Counted from the stretch's first letter, positions 23,970 through 36,512 are shown. The stretch is 64,000 nt of DNA from Morella rubra (GCA_003952965.2 CM025856.1:31239952-31303951), one strand, 5' to 3'. Program-made: numbers and translations. The notes: generated by a model from the letters alone, not told the origin.

Positions 23970-25265
23970 TTAATTTACAGGTTTGCCGTGATTGTAGCCG
24001 TAATACGAAAGGTACCACCTAACGAACTTCTTCAACCCGGTTTGCAAATCCGTTGTCGGCTTGTACCCGAGTTCCCTTCGGGCCGAGCTGATGTTCGCGT
24101 GCGTATAAGGAACGTCGCCGTTTCCCGGCATGTCCACCACGTTCCTCTTGGCCTTCATCTTCAAATGCCGTTCCAGGATGCTAACGAGTGTCGGCACGGT
24201 CACCGGCGACGTGTTTCCCAGGTTGAAGATCCGGTACGGAGCGGGTCCCCTCTTCTTTCCACCAGACCCGGTGCTCTTTCCGGCCGTATCCAATGACCCC
24301 AGACAACCCTTCACTATGTCATCGATATAAGTGAAGTCTCGGGCCAGGTCGACCCCGTTCTTGCCCCTGTATATCGTAATCGGCTTGCCTTGAAGAATGT
24401 TCCTGGTAAAAGAGAAGTACGCCATGTCGGGTCTTCCCCAGGGGCCATACACGGTGAAAAACCTCAACCCGGTGATTGAAAGGCCGTAAATGTGGTTGTA
24501 AGTGTGAGTGATTTCCTCCCCGGCTTTCTTGGTGGCGGCGTAGAGACTCGCGGGTTGGTCTGTCCGGTCCCACTCGGAGAAAGGCACCTTCTCGTTGAGG
24601 CCGTAGACGGAGCTCGACGAGGCCCAGACGACTGCCGGCTGAGGATTCGCGGACTTGCAGGCCTCGAGGAGGGTGACGAGACCCGCGATATTGCTGTGCA
24701 CGTACGATTGAGGATTCTCCATGGCGTACCTCACGCCGGCCTGAGCCGCCAAATGCATGACGTGCGTGAAAGCCACAACGTCGAAGAGCTTGTCGAAGAG
24801 TCTTGCGTCGTTAACGTCGCCCTCGACGATGAAGATCCCGTGGGTGTTGAGGAGGGACTTGCGCGCCTTCTTCAGCGACGGGTCGTAGTAGTTGTTGAAG
24901 TTGTCCAGCCCAACGACTCCGTCTCCGCGTCTCTTTAAGGCGAGCGAAACGTGGGAGCCGACGAAACCGGCGGCGCCGGTGACGAGGACTGACATACCGC
25001 CAGATCGGTGGATCTGGGCGGAATTCCGGACCTGCTTCTCCCACTGGATTCCTCCCCAGGAGGCGGACAAGTACCGGCTGCCGGAATCGACGAAACTCTG
25101 GAAACTCAAATACGACGCCGTTAGAGCGATCAAGAAGAGTGCCCACAAGAACATAGTGCTCGTCGAGGCGAAACAACGGTTGAACTGACGATTCATAGCG
25201 TGGGCGCGCTCGATCTTGAACTTTCCCGGCGTTGACGGGAACAGTTCGTCCTCCAATGAAGGCAT
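23970..25265 (-). CDS. GAE1: UDP-glucuronate 4-epimerase, GAE1-like
   Basis: This is an intronless 431-residue type II Golgi membrane protein that interconverts UDP-glucuronate and UDP-galacturonate, the pectin precursor. The start at 25265 gives MPSLEDELFPSTPGKFKIER, as in GAE family members. A single membrane anchor spans about residues 38-58 (TMFLWALFLIALTASYL). The NAD-binding loop is VTGAAGFVG (Gly 97, 100, 103). The catalytic serine region is WASSSSVYG (about 214-222) and the YxxxK is Tyr242/Lys246 (LYAATKKAGEE). Further epimerase motifs are GLRFFTVYGPWGRPDMA and DFTYIDDIVKG. Length is close to Arabidopsis GAE1 (about 429). GC content is higher than the surroundings, as usual for this intronless family. 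GAE1 versus GAE6 was not separable by alignment; position beside glycine-rich, tetraspanin and UMAMIT genes favours GAE1. Confidence 0.95.
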   Translation of the reverse strand: MPSLEDELFPSTPGKFKIERAHAMNRQFNRCFASTSTMFLWALFLIALTASYLSFQSFVDSGSRYLSASWGGIQWEKQVRNSAQIHRSGGMSVLVTGAAGFVGSHVSLALKRRGDGVVGLDNFNNYYDPSLKKARKSLLNTHGIFIVEGDVNDARLFDKLFDVVAFTHVMHLAAQAGVRYAMENPQSYVHSNIAGLVTLLEACKSANPQPAVVWASSSSVYGLNEKVPFSEWDRTDQPASLYAATKKAGEEITHTYNHIYGLSITGLRFFTVYGPWGRPDMAYFSFTRNILQGKPITIYRGKNGVDLARDFTYIDDIVKGCLGSLDTAGKSTGSGGKKRGPAPYRIFNLGNTSPVTVPTLVSILERHLKMKAKRNVVDMPGNGDVPYTHANISSARRELGYKPTTDLQTGLKKFVRWYLSYYGYNHGKPVN

Positions 25266-25486
25266 TTTCTTGTAGAAGTAAATATTTCTCCGATTGCTTC
25301 TATTCTCTTTTATTGTTTTTTTTTTCTTTGTAAAAGGCAGAAGGAGAAAGAGAAATAAAGAAGCGACTCTCTGGAAAGAGGAAGGGAATCGAATTGGCGA
25401 TGGAAGAAGAAAGGAACAGATGCAGAGAAAGAATTGGGAGAAGTTCAACTTTCCTGCACCTGCTATTTGAGGGGAGGTGAGCGACG

Positions 25487-25497
25487 TTTATATATAG
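25487..25497 (-). promoter_or_regulatory. TATA box of the GAE1-like gene
   Basis: On the minus strand the bases read TATATATAAAC. They lie about 220 bp upstream of the GAE1 ATG, implying a 5' leader of roughly 190 nt rich in purine/pyrimidine runs. A GA-dinucleotide run at about 25569-25582 lies further upstream. Confidence 0.6.
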
Positions 25498-28400
25498 CGG
25501 TAACCCCCGCAGAGAAAAGACAAAGAATACGCGTGAACGCGTTAAAGGACGGCCAGGTTGGAATATGAGAGAGAGAGAGAGATTGTGGGGTCTCTGACTC
25601 TGGAGTTGTTTGACGAAATAGAAAACAGTGTGTATCCAGTGGAGTATTTTAGGATTCCCTGCAGCTTTACTTTCAATATTTCGAATTTTCGATAAACTTA
25701 ACTGCCTTTGAACAACTATTGTTTGTTTACTTAAGAGATAGACTGCAAGATGTGCGCCCGCTTCTTCAGGGAGTTTAACCCGTAAATGTGTCTATTCGAC
25801 AGAGGGTTTGCATTGCATTATCTGCATCTACTGTCAAATGTTTAATTATGTTAGTAAATCATTATATACATTTTGTGCATTCCGAGAGCGAGTATTGATT
25901 TTGGTTTTAATCGAGAAGGTGGCGATAGCGTTCCCGGTGGGGGTGGGGGGGATGTATTTTGATATTGACAAGAACATGAGCCGTGAGCGCCATACCATTG
26001 GCTGTGACTGTGTTTCGCAGTACTCCCCACCGGAAGAACCGGTCATGACCGGTGAGAAGTTGGAGTAGTTGACAACGGAGACTAAAAATGGAGAAACACC
26101 GGAGTACTAGTCCCCGTACTCGGTGGAATCGGCCATGGGTCCTATTGGCTGCCCCGCCCTCTAATGCCTCTCTTCCTCTTTTCAATGACTAACTTCCTAA
26201 ATTATCTTTAACCCCAAAATAAAAAGGGTTACAAATATATGACCTTTGAATCTGACCAACCTTTTATATAGTTGGTATATCATTAGAATTACCCGTTCTT
26301 ATAGTTTACACATAATCCTACGCTTTATGTATTAATCAATTAGATCTTAGTTGATCCAGTAGAGTACTTGGAAAAGTTCGGTTCATGTTTAGAATCTTAG
26401 ATTCAGAATGGAAAGGGAACAAAATCTACAACTTTTTTTAGTCTTCTTTTCAATTAAGAGTTTGAATGTTTTTTCGTCTCCTTTTGGTAGAGCAGTTGTC
26501 TCGTCCGCTCTGTGTAAGTGAATTTTGACAGCTCTACAAATGCGGTAGTGGGATCGATTGCAATAAGGACGCGTTGAAAAAGAGGATGCATTTTGGGTTG
26601 GATTGGCTGGCACATCATGGGAACATTTATCTTCTTTCCTCGCTCTCTGTACCCAGTTGTCCCACTATTGTACCTTTCCGCACCGTCTAGGACTTTTCTG
26701 TTTATATGAAACTGCTTGTTCTAGTATTGTTACTCGTTTTAAAGCCTTTGGGTGGCAAACACACACACAAATATATCTTGTTTGCACGAACTTTTGTACA
26801 TTTTTGCAAACAAAAATGCTAATGTTTCGGTCAAACAAAAATGTAATGTCCAATCTCTGTCATTTTCTCGCCACATCTATATTCTATCTCCAAAATCTCG
26901 TGAGCTCCATTACCTTCCTCGTTTTCGTTTGTTCTTGTTAAATTGGGAGAAAATAGAAAAGGGAGAGGAACAGAGACAACAAGAACAAAAAAGTGCAAGA
27001 TGGTTTGACCACAGAAACGCGAGGCTGGTTTACGTCAGAGAACTGATCTACGGTTCACGGTTGGGATCTTTTCACAAAGATAATTAACGGCAAGAGAAGT
27101 CAATATTTAAGTAACCAACCGAGAATCGTCGCATTCCGCTGAGAGATTGAGATTCCACTGCGAAGACAGCTGTTCCCTTATCACGTCCTCAATTATTTAT
27201 TGAAAGTTAAATTGGTTATGCCAAACATATTCTTTAACTTGCTCAAATTTGGAAGCAAATTTGTTTTATTATGATAACTTTAGTAATATTCATCATAAGA
27301 ATATATTTATTAGGGAACAGATCTTGGTGCACGCAACACAAAAAAAGAAGAAGAAAGAATTAAAGTATAGGAATATTACTATATTTTAACATCCGTTTAA
27401 ATTCAAGGTAATGTAGCGGTTTTTTTTTTTTGCAATTTTATATAATATTTCATTGCTTAATATATGGTAAACGTGTATATCCATTTCTCAATCCTGTAGT
27501 TTTTAAACGCTCAAAAGTTATGTGCACTATTTGGAACTGCAATTTCCAGGCAACCACAATATTGTTATTTATTATTGCATCTCTCGCGATTCACCCTTCC
27601 AGACCTCCAGTAATGAAGGCCGCTGCACATTACTTTAGGCCCGGCCCATCCCAGCCCAGCCCAGCCCATCACTTGTTGCGTGGCTAAATTTTCAGTAATG
27701 CCCCCGTGGCGTTCAATTCGCTCGTTAGTAATTTCGGAGTCGTTAGTTTTTTTTTGCCTCCCATTATCTCGAAATTGCAGTATTACGTTATTTCTCAGAT
27801 TCTGTTGCTTTATTTACAGGTTGCGGAGGTCGAAACAAAAAAATTCGCATCTAGATAAAAGATCTGGAGAAGAGAAGTTGGCAAAATCTAAAAAAGAATT
27901 TGAAAAGAAAAAATCTATATTGATGAATTTAAAATATCTACTGGTAAGATACGAGAGAATTTAGCGCGCAACAAAGGAATCGAAGAACCGTATATTATTC
28001 GGTATTAGATACGATCATAAAATATATATGATTCTTGTCGTGCCGGTGATAATGCAGTGGTCGGTGCAATCGTAGTACTGCATATTCTTGCCGTTGTCGG
28101 TGGAATCGGCCATTCTTCCTATTGTGTTTAGCGGCATGAGGATGCTGATGCAGGACTGTTAGATGCTGCTGCAATTAACGAAAAATATAAATTACTACTG
28201 ATAAACAGCCCGCTTATCTTATCTTAAGTTTCATTTCTTCTCTTTCTAAAATGAAGGATGAATGAGTAATCCTAAATTTATCATCAAATTCTCCTTTACA
28301 TGTGGGCTCAAAATCTTAAAAAAAAAAAAAAATCAAATAAAGAAGGAATATACTATAGATAATATCATAATCAACATATTGATTATTATATGTACATTAT

Positions 28401-30058
28401 TATTATCAAGATATTAGAGATTTTAATTTAAATATAAGAATTATATCTTTTATTGTGCTTCATATTCTCTTCTATACATAGACTTATCTTTTAATTAACT
28501 CATGCTACAAGATATATATAAGACGAGAGAGCTTTGAAGCGGATATAAGTCCGATAGACAAAAACACTTAAATTTTTGTATTATTGTTTTTTATTCTTCT
28601 TCTTATTTTCATGTTATATTTAACTTCAGAAATGTGTTTATTTTATCTTTTAAATTCGTGTAGAGTTACCTATATCAATATACATGTTTCGACTCTCGTT
28701 TCAAATTTGCTGGTCCTGCGAAATCCCCAACTCTTAATTGTAGCAAAAAGCTTGGCTCTTGTACATGAGATGTGCTCAAAGTTATTGATCCAAATTGCTC
28801 AGAACAAAAAAAGAAGGTGGTGGCAGGCGGCTCAAGATAATGCGATCGAATTGGTATTATATAAGTACGTACCACGTGCTGAAAAACTATAAAATAAAAA
28901 CCGCACTAATTAGAGAGGACCTGAGAGAAATTGGGAGCAGAAGAATTTGCGGTGAAGGTTGTGCCAGCACGGCAGTCTTGCGTTGCACGCAAAATAAAAG
29001 TTGAAGAACGTCTTGAGTGGATATATATAGCTGGCCATCGCTGCATTGATCGATACCGCATATAGTGAACATGTGAGGCGAGGTCATTTGTTTTCTTTTG
29101 TGACCTTCGAGAAGGTTTCCTACTCTCTGCATGCGCGAATTAAGATCCGAGGCTGATCAGGCCGAGGCTGTTGGGGATGAACTATCTTAATAATTATATA
29201 TCATGTTGTAATTAACATATGTATATTAATTAATATCACATGTTAAAAGTACTACAACTCAACCCCCACCTCTCTCTCTCTCTCTTTCTCAAAATAAAAG
29301 AGACCAAAAGAGAGAGAGGAATAATTTGAAAATGGAAGGAACTTTGACGAAAAGAAGAACGACAAAAATTAAGAAGGTTTGCTACATATTCGATACATAT
29401 ATTCATTTAGAGGATGATGGAAAGTAACATATATATAGAAAACATATTCATTTCAAGGAGAGATTAGCAGACTTGAAGTCATGATCTGGAATACCTCAAA
29501 TTAGTTATGAGGATATTATCGACTAGAACATTAAACCAAAGCAGGTCCACGTATAGAACTAATCCGAGGAATCATATGAGATTGGATAATTGGAGATGAT
29601 CATTAATTTCATACGTAACCACTTCACCTAACTATCCCTTTCCTAATTCGCTCATGTGTCGAAGCTAATTTTGACTTCTCATGAATATCGGGGAAAAATG
29701 TTTCCGAATCGATATATATATATATATATAATTGTGGCATCCATGCATGTCTCCAACATACAATTGTACAATTGTACGAGAGAGAGATAACTCATGAGAT
29801 GGATTCTATCTACGAGAGAAGCAAAGGCAAAGAGTTCTAAGAAATTTTTACTATTATTATTTATTATATTACAACGGATTATAATAGCTAAGCTAGGTTA
29901 CAAAAGAACCATCGCACTGCTTGTATGTATGGACTTGGGTTTCCATAGTTACCACGGCCATCACTATCTACTTATTTATTCATACTCAGAACCGCGACAT
30001 CGGTTACATTCTTAATTATTATTTTTATCGTTTCCACCCTAAAGAGAAGTCCGTGAAT
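25498..30058. other. Long intergenic region without a recognised gene
   Basis: This holds AT-rich DNA, an (AT)n run at 29711-29731, a GC-rich cluster of GGCCCA/CAGCCC words at about 27638-27670, and a 17-bp word TCGGTGGAATCGGCCAT occurring at 26120 and again at 28097. ORFs up to about 110 codons (for example near 26603-27087) show no family motifs or splice structure. I see no tRNA, and none of the plant miRNA families I know. Confidence 0.45.
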
Positions 30059-30534
30059 TCATTTTCCATGTCCACTCCCATATCCCGAGCCGTAGCCGCG
30101 ACCTTCACCGTAACCAGAACCTTCACCAGAGCCACTTCCTCTGCCTGAACCCTCACCATAACCCTCACCGCGTCCACCACCGGAGCCCGACCCTCGATTG
30201 CCTCCAGATCCTGATCCAGCCCTAGACCCTGCATATGAACCTGCATATGAACCTGCTTCTGACCCTGCACCGGAGGAGCCTGACCCAGAACCTGATCCTG
30301 ACGCAGAAGCTGAACCTGACCCTGAGCCAGACCCAGACCCAGAACCCGAGCCTGAGCCTGCACCAGAACCTGCCCCACTTCCACCTCCTAAGCCAATGCC
30401 TAACCCTAACCCACACCGATTCCAATGCCACCAAGGTCCAATCCCAGGTCCTTTCTGGCCACCCGGCTCTCAGATACCATTGCAAATTCTGCAATAACCA
30501 AAGCGAGAAGAACAAAGCACTTCAAACTGCCCAT
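30059..30534 (-). CDS. Secreted glycine-rich protein with one apparent frameshift
   Basis: The start at 30534 gives MGSLKCFVLLALVIAEFAMV, a clear signal peptide, then SESRVARKDLGLDLGGIGIG. At about 30401-30416 the frame breaks: GGTGTGGGTTAGGG gives stops, but one added G restores LGLGIGLGGGSGAGSG. A long SG-repeat tail follows, with GSYAGSYAGSRAGSGSGG and a Gly/Glu/Arg/Tyr-rich C-terminus (GYGSGYGSGHGK, stop at 30059-30061). Total length is 476 nt, one short of 159 codons. The corrected product is about 158 residues of a cell-wall-type glycine-rich protein, recalling Arabidopsis At4g30450/At4g30460, which sit beside GAE1 there. The break is in a G-run, so a base-calling error is as likely as real loss. 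The role is presumably structural in the wall; this is inference. Confidence 0.8.
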
Positions 30535-32995
30535 GACGGCCCACTTATTCAATGAGTTGAGAATATTAAACGATGTAAGGAAATCGAGGCAACAAGCTGG
30601 AGTGTGTACTAAATTCAGCTAGTAGTACTAATGCGTTTGTGTGAGAGGGACCATGAGGAGAAACACGGCTATTATAGTTGTAGAAAGTGAGGTTGGCAGA
30701 GCACGCGAAGCAGTGAACCTTCAGAATGCAGCAAGAAGAAGTGGGAGAACATGTGTCTTGCTTTATCACGCGAGAGTGTGACATTTGTCTGAAATCTGAT
30801 TGAACAAAGTCAGTGGATGAAAAGGCTGAGGGTTTTTGAGTTAGGATGCTTTTCCAATACAAGAGATTAGAAACAAATAGTTTTTTTTTTTTTTTCCTGC
30901 TTATAAGGATATCCACCAAGGTGCATGGGTGGACCCAAGAATTTTAGGTTGGCGCCGGGTGCAGAAACTCTAGCGAAAGATAAAATACTAATATGTGATC
31001 TTATCCCCTCCTTACCATAGTGGACTCCGGAGGTTGGCTCATATAAACTCTAGCAAAGATAAAATACTATGAAATCTGCACTTATTTTCGGGGTCAAAAA
31101 CCTTACACCTGCCTAACCCGTCAACGACACCAAACGAGGCCTGAGGAAGATTCAGCTATATTAATTATAGTTGTTGCTACATACTGGATTTATGACAGAA
31201 AACGCTTACACTGTTTGAGCGAAGTGGAGGAACATTTATGTAAAGTGGATTTGACGATGTGGCTTCTTCGGGATTTGGTGGACAAAACTTGGTGGTTGAG
31301 ACTTGAGAGAGATGAAGTACCCTTGGTTGATTTGCATGGTTTAGACAAGTGTGCAGAAACCGCCGACCCATTTGAATCCCACTCACCATAGTGGAGCACA
31401 ATGGGCGTTTATGTACGTTGACAGCTTATGAGTCAGTCCTAACAGATTAATTGATGTTTGAACCAACTTCAAAAGGAACATAAATCTTAATTGTATTGGC
31501 TGTGTAAGTCCATTTTGGGCCTCCAAAGTTGTTGTTGATGTTTTTTGTTTTAACATCACGCTCTGTAGCCTTCTTTTGCGAGCTCGTAACTCGAACGTGG
31601 GTGAGGGTAAGCTCTCAACGGCCTGCATCTAATGTCAGGAAAAAAAGAACCGCACTTTTGGGGGCTTTGGCACTCGCTCTACTTTTTTTATCACCTGGGC
31701 AAATTTTAGCTGAGTGGGCTCAACACTGAGAAACAAAGAAGAGATGATGGGCTAAATTTTAAAGCTCTAATACCACTAGAAACGCTGTCGTTAGTAAAAA
31801 CCATAATAATAATAATAATAATAAAAAGGTCTTGCCCGCAAAACAGATTTTCTCCGGTGCGTGCTGCTTCTAATAAGTCCATCACCGGCCGCGGCTCCGT
31901 TCTATTCCAATTCCATCCCCCACTACAGGGAAGGACCCGATTTTCCTGCCTGTTCCTAAATTACCCCCCGCCCAGCACTACACCTCGTACGTACCTCTCT
32001 TCTTTCGGCACTAATTGTCGCTTTTTGTCATTTTATTCTTTCTCGTGATCTTAAACTTTTATGCTTTCGATTCCAATAATTTTTTTTCCTATGGTTCTGT
32101 TTGTTCTCTATGATAATGGTATACTGTTAAAAACACCCCAAGAAAGACCTATTTTTATAGTTTTCTGTAATCAAGAGAAAAATGATATTTACAGTTTTCT
32201 GTTCAGAATGGCGACTGATTGAGCAAGAAGTACATAATACTCGACTATAAGTATTGTATTTCAGAAGTGATTCTCATAACTGAATTTAGTCATAGATCAA
32301 CGTAAAACTTAATTCTTGCATATATGAGCTTGGGACTCGTGCAATGGATATGTATAATCACTGACATTTTGAACAAGTAACGTTAAGCTAAGAGTACCGG
32401 ATTCAGATAGTTGAACCGACAATTGTCCAATGTAGAGGACAGCCAAATTCCACTGTACTACTTAAGCAAAGGTGGCAATGTGTTCTTTAGTATAAAATAA
32501 GAGCTGTATATTCCCAAGCATGATGTGCTTTGCTTTATTTGCATTATATTGTATTCACGAAGGATTGGTAATGTCCAGACTTGCCGCTCAATGTAGCTTC
32601 TTTCTCTGTATGTTTCCACATATGTGAGTTTACCCATAATTTTTTGCACAAAAGTTAAATTATCTTCCTTCTTTCCCCTTTGTAGGATAAATTTGAAGTA
32701 TGGGAATGCAAGCCGTCATTGTGCCTCATGCTCCATTCAGAACATAAGAGACTGTTGGGTAATGGCATCTTTTGGATCATTTGTACATATTCTGCACAAA
32801 ATATAACCCTCCTCTGTAGATACCACATAAGGTTGGTTACTACTTTGGTATTTTCTTTTTTATAGGTCAATTATGAGCTTATTTTGGTTTTATTGGCATG
32901 ACTTGTCTCAATAAAACTGCAGGTAGCTGCACCTCAGGATTGTGATCATCTGAACCATTATTGATGTTTGCTGGTCTTAGTGGATCTTATGGCAG
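30535..32995. other. Intergenic; GRP promoter side and FLX-like gene leader side
   Basis: A poly-T run lies at about 30881-30896, and an (AAT)n run at 31806-31823. A GC-richer patch at 31855-31995 could be the first non-coding exon or promoter of the FLX-like gene. An acceptor-like CTGCAG at 32917-32922 suggests that the FLX-like coding exon has untranslated sequence from 32923. No other gene is visible. Confidence 0.4.
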
Positions 32996-34672
32996 ATGGT
33001 TGCCAGAGGACATATTCCACCAGCTTTTGAGCTACGTCCTGTCCAGGAACCAGGGATGATGCGGCGTGGTCCATTGCCTGGATTGGATGCTGCTGCTCAC
33101 CAGCACCCATTGGAGCCACTGCGTACTTCTGAACTGTTGGAGAAAAAAATTGCTGTCCAGGCAGCAGAAATAGAACGGCTTGCAGGGGAGAATCGTAGGT
33201 TGGCAGCAACTCATTTGGATTTGGAGCAAGAGCTTGTTTCTGCTCAGCAGGAAGTACGTAAAATTAATGATCACATTAGAAGCATCCAGAGAGAGCGTGA
33301 TATCCAGAGCAGGCTTTTTCTGGATAAGATGAGAAAAACGCAAGAAGATGTCAAAGTTGGTGAGAGTGTGAAGAAGGACCTGCAAAAGGCCCTCATGGAG
33401 GCTCAGAGCTTGGTTGCTGCCAGACAAGAGCTGACTGCCCAAGTTCAGAAGGCCACTCGGGAATTGCAGAAAGCCCGTATGGATGCAAAGAATATCTTTG
33501 ATTTGCATGCTGAACTTGACCGTTTAAGGCAAGAGCACCAAAGGCTACGGTGAGTCATGCTTGAAGTATCTTTGATTGCTGCTTCCTTGAAAGACTTAAC
33601 AAATGCGTGTAAAGCAAGGAAGTTCATGCATACCCTTCATCAAATTTACCTAGGCGTGTGATATGGCATGCTTCAGGTTCGACCAGATTGCTGTGTGCTT
33701 GAAATTTGAATAGCCAGTATCTAATATCTCTGGTCATATAACTTAAACAAAATTGATCCTCCTAACTGCCTCCTTGTTCATTTCGCTGGGCTCTTCCATA
33801 CAATCTGAGAGGCATTTAAGTGTATCAATGCCTAGCATTGCTTCTCCACCATTGCTTTGCTTTGTTGATGTGTGTATGTTATTGTGATCACCATGAATGT
33901 ATAAGCGGTAAATGAATAATGTGGTAAATGAATGAGTGAATTGCTTTTAAATGTGTGGGACAAAATCAATATTGCTTAAGCCTATCAATGCAAGTCATCT
34001 CTTCTGCGTGTAAATACTTGCAGTCATGCAATGTGCAATGACAGAGTGGATATGAACATTTACAGATACAAATAAATGACATTCCCAAGCGTTCTTAGTG
34101 TCTGCCTTCATTTTGCATTGTAAATCTACGCAATTGTTTAAACTTGGGCCGATAATTCATTTCTCTTGTTTGCCTGAACAGTGCTACATTCGGGTATGAG
34201 AAAGGAATTAACATAGAGCAGGTGGAGCAAATGCAAGCCATGGAGAAGAACCTAATTGGGATGACAAGAGAAGTGGAAAAGATGCGCGTCGAGGTCTTGA
34301 ATGCCGAGAACAGAGCACTTGGTAAATTTTGTTGCCTATATACAGCGTCTTAAGTGGTTGATAGTTCCTTTAGATATTCATTTAACGCTTGTGCTTTAAC
34401 TGTGTGAAATAGCTCCAGACCCATACGGTGGCGGGTTCTTGAATCCTGAATCTTTATACCCACCTCCAATACAAGGTGCTGGTGCATATGTTGATGCCTA
34501 TGGAAGGCCTCTTGTTCAGATGGCTGTTGGGCCAGCAGGAGAGGGGATGACTCCATATAGCAGAAGCAATGGTTTAGCGGTCAGTGGTGCTATTCTTGGT
34601 GCAGCTGCCCCTGGTGCTGGTAGTGCTGCTGTCTCCGGAGAAGCTCATGATCCCTCACTTGCTCATGGGTGA
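32996..34672 (+). CDS. FLX-like coiled-coil protein (FLC EXPRESSOR-like)
   Basis: Three exons, 32996-33549, 34182-34321 and 34413-34672, sum to 954 nt and give 317 residues in frame. The N-terminus (ARGHIPPAFELRPVQEPGMM) is the hallmark of the plant FLX/FLX-like family. A long coiled coil covers roughly residues 45-240 (ELLEKKIAVQAAEIERLAGE, HLDLEQELVSAQQEVRKIND, REVEKMRVEVLNAENRAL). The C-terminus is low-complexity, Pro/Gly/Ala-rich, with DPYGGGFLNPESLYPPP and DAYGRPLV. In Arabidopsis FLX and relatives bind FRIGIDA-complex partners and support FLC expression and flowering control; whether this member does is unknown. Which FLX-like (1-4) it is cannot be set without alignment. The start is the second ATG; an ATG seven bases earlier is in another frame. 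Confidence 0.9.
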
Positions 34673-35508
34673 ATACGAAGAAGCTGAGATTAGATCAGTT
34701 TGTTCGTAAGCTTGTTTGCCTGCCTCAGCATTGTGTTGGTTTAACAATGTGATTGGATAATGTTTTGTGCGAAAAGCTTTATAGAGCCCTCTATTTGCGA
34801 AACGTTTGCTCTCGTGCATTGAATGATGCTTTTTCCACATTTGCATACAACCGAAAGGTTGTCTAGAAGTTCATTCTTCTTAGATCGTGATGACTCACGG
34901 GAAGAATGGAGATTGGATTCCGCGTAACTAACAATACTGTACTTGAAGCACCCAATAAGCGCTTTAACGGATCATAAATTGCATTCATGAAATAGTATTC
35001 GAGCACGATGGTGGGAACGAAACGATTGAACTTGCATTGCTTTTTTTTTTTTGGGTAAGACAACCTCTGAGCGAAATCATAAAAAAAGAAGAAGAAGAAG
35101 AAGAAGAAAAGCTACTTGAATGATAAAAAAACCTTATGAGCAGTATGCTGGATTTGTAAGACAAGGAAGTTAGCATCAACATATTAGTGAGAACTGCTCG
35201 ACTCATTTGGACGGAATGGATTATGGAGAGCATGTCCTGTTGAACATTGAAGTAGGTTTTCACTTGAAGTTGCAAATTATATCTACTGAGAGAAAAATGA
35301 CACTTTGAACCTTGTAAGAAAATAAAAGAATTAAGAATGACAACGTTACAAGAGGAGATTAAATCAGCACTAAGCAAGTCCGATCCAGGCTTTCTTACAG
35401 CAACTACTTGATTCTCGTTTAGCGAACAGATAACAATGTTTATTATAAAAGAAGATGCAGAACAAAGGCATATTGCAAAAAGAAAATAGCCACCTTCAAG
35501 TTGCTGAT
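34673..35508. other. Convergent intergenic region
   Basis: This holds the 3' ends of the FLX-like and TET15-like genes, a poly-T run at about 35041-35052 and a (GAA)n run at 35087-35110. No gene is seen. Confidence 0.5.
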
Positions 35509-36473
35509 CTATTTTGCATAGCGCTCCCACATTATGGCGAGGAATAACGAGAGATGGGAAACGATGAGCAGCAAGGCCATAACAACCAAGAAGAGCCCAA
35601 GTTTCCACCATTTGTCCCGTAATGTTGTCAGAAATCCTTCTTTGCAAGAGTCGCAGCCGTAACATAGAAGGGTTGGATCATTATTCCAGGAATCACAATC
35701 GCTGTCGTGTGGATATGATTTGTCTTCTGCTCCATATTCTCCCCTCTCCCAAAAAGTGGCGTTCATATATTGCATCTCACATATTGATGGTGGTTTGCAG
35801 CATCCCGCCTTCAGAGATGTAAAAAATAAAAAAAAATGAGGAACAAGTATTGAGAACATTGCCTAATCACATATGCACATTACAAAGAATATGGATACAA
35901 TTACCTCTACGATGACAATTGTTTCATGCTGAAGTCAAATGATTTCAACATAACCGTTCTCGACACCAGATCGTCGCATGCTCCGGTGTCGTAAATGCAT
36001 GATTTGATGTTGTTCCAATCATCAAAGTTATCGACCTTGAATTTCAGCCACATGGGTGAACCTGGTATTGTCACACTTTCCATGTCGTAGGCTCCAACAA
36101 GGGCAAGCCCCATGATGAGCTTGACAATCAACGGTGCCATGACCACAAGGAGTCCTGGCATTGGAAATCGAGATTGGAAGAACACCACGACATTGCTAAC
36201 TAGGAAGATAAAGATCAATACAAGGCCAATACCAAGTTGCAACTTCGGCAACCTCAAAAGCCTTTCACAGTCGTAGTCCTTCATATAGAATAGCCATATG
36301 ATCGAGCCAAGTACTGGGAGAGACAAAACAAACGTAAGTAGTGTGAATAACCTCCTCAACACTTTCGCCCGTGTTGGTTTGTCCTTCTCCATCGTCGAAG
36401 CTTTTTCAGGTTGATTTTCCTTTTCTGTTACAGTGACTGTCACTGCTCCTGCAAGGTCACCGTTTTCTGCCAT
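35509..36473 (-). CDS. Tetraspanin, TET15-like, with one apparent frameshift at the exon 1 end
   Basis: Exon 1 is 36473-35905 and exon 2 is 35808-35509. A long charged N-terminus (MAENGDLAGAVTVTVTEKEN) precedes four hydrophobic segments. The large extracellular loop holds the plant GCCKPP motif (AGCCKPPSICEMQY) and further cysteines (CDSWNN, CYGCDSCKEG). The C-terminus ends FLAIMWERYAK. The end of exon 1 reads LSS then TAG. Adding one T gives LSSLE at donor GAG|GTAATT and joins exon 2 in phase, as other tetraspanins do before GCC. Coding length 869 nt is one short of 290 codons. No alternative GT donor restores the frame. COX6b lies head-to-head 0.8 kb away, matching my memory of Arabidopsis TET15 (At5g57810) beside At5g57815. 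It may be a real defect or a base-call error. Confidence 0.85.
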
Positions 36474-36512
36474 GTTAACGTTGTCGTTATGGTGTTAAAA
36501 CCTGTTAACCGT

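Noticed and set aside
24492..24938. A 148-codon plus-strand ORF
   Set aside because: It is antisense to the GC-rich GAE1 coding sequence and has no independent support.
30401..30412. Telomere-like TAACCCTAACCC
   Set aside because: It is part of the glycine-rich coding sequence (Leu-Gly codons) and only two units long; plant telomeres have the TTTAGGG unit.
30198..30497. Pro/Glu/Asp-repeat ORF on the plus strand
   Set aside because: It is the antisense reading of the Ser-Gly repeat of the glycine-rich protein gene.
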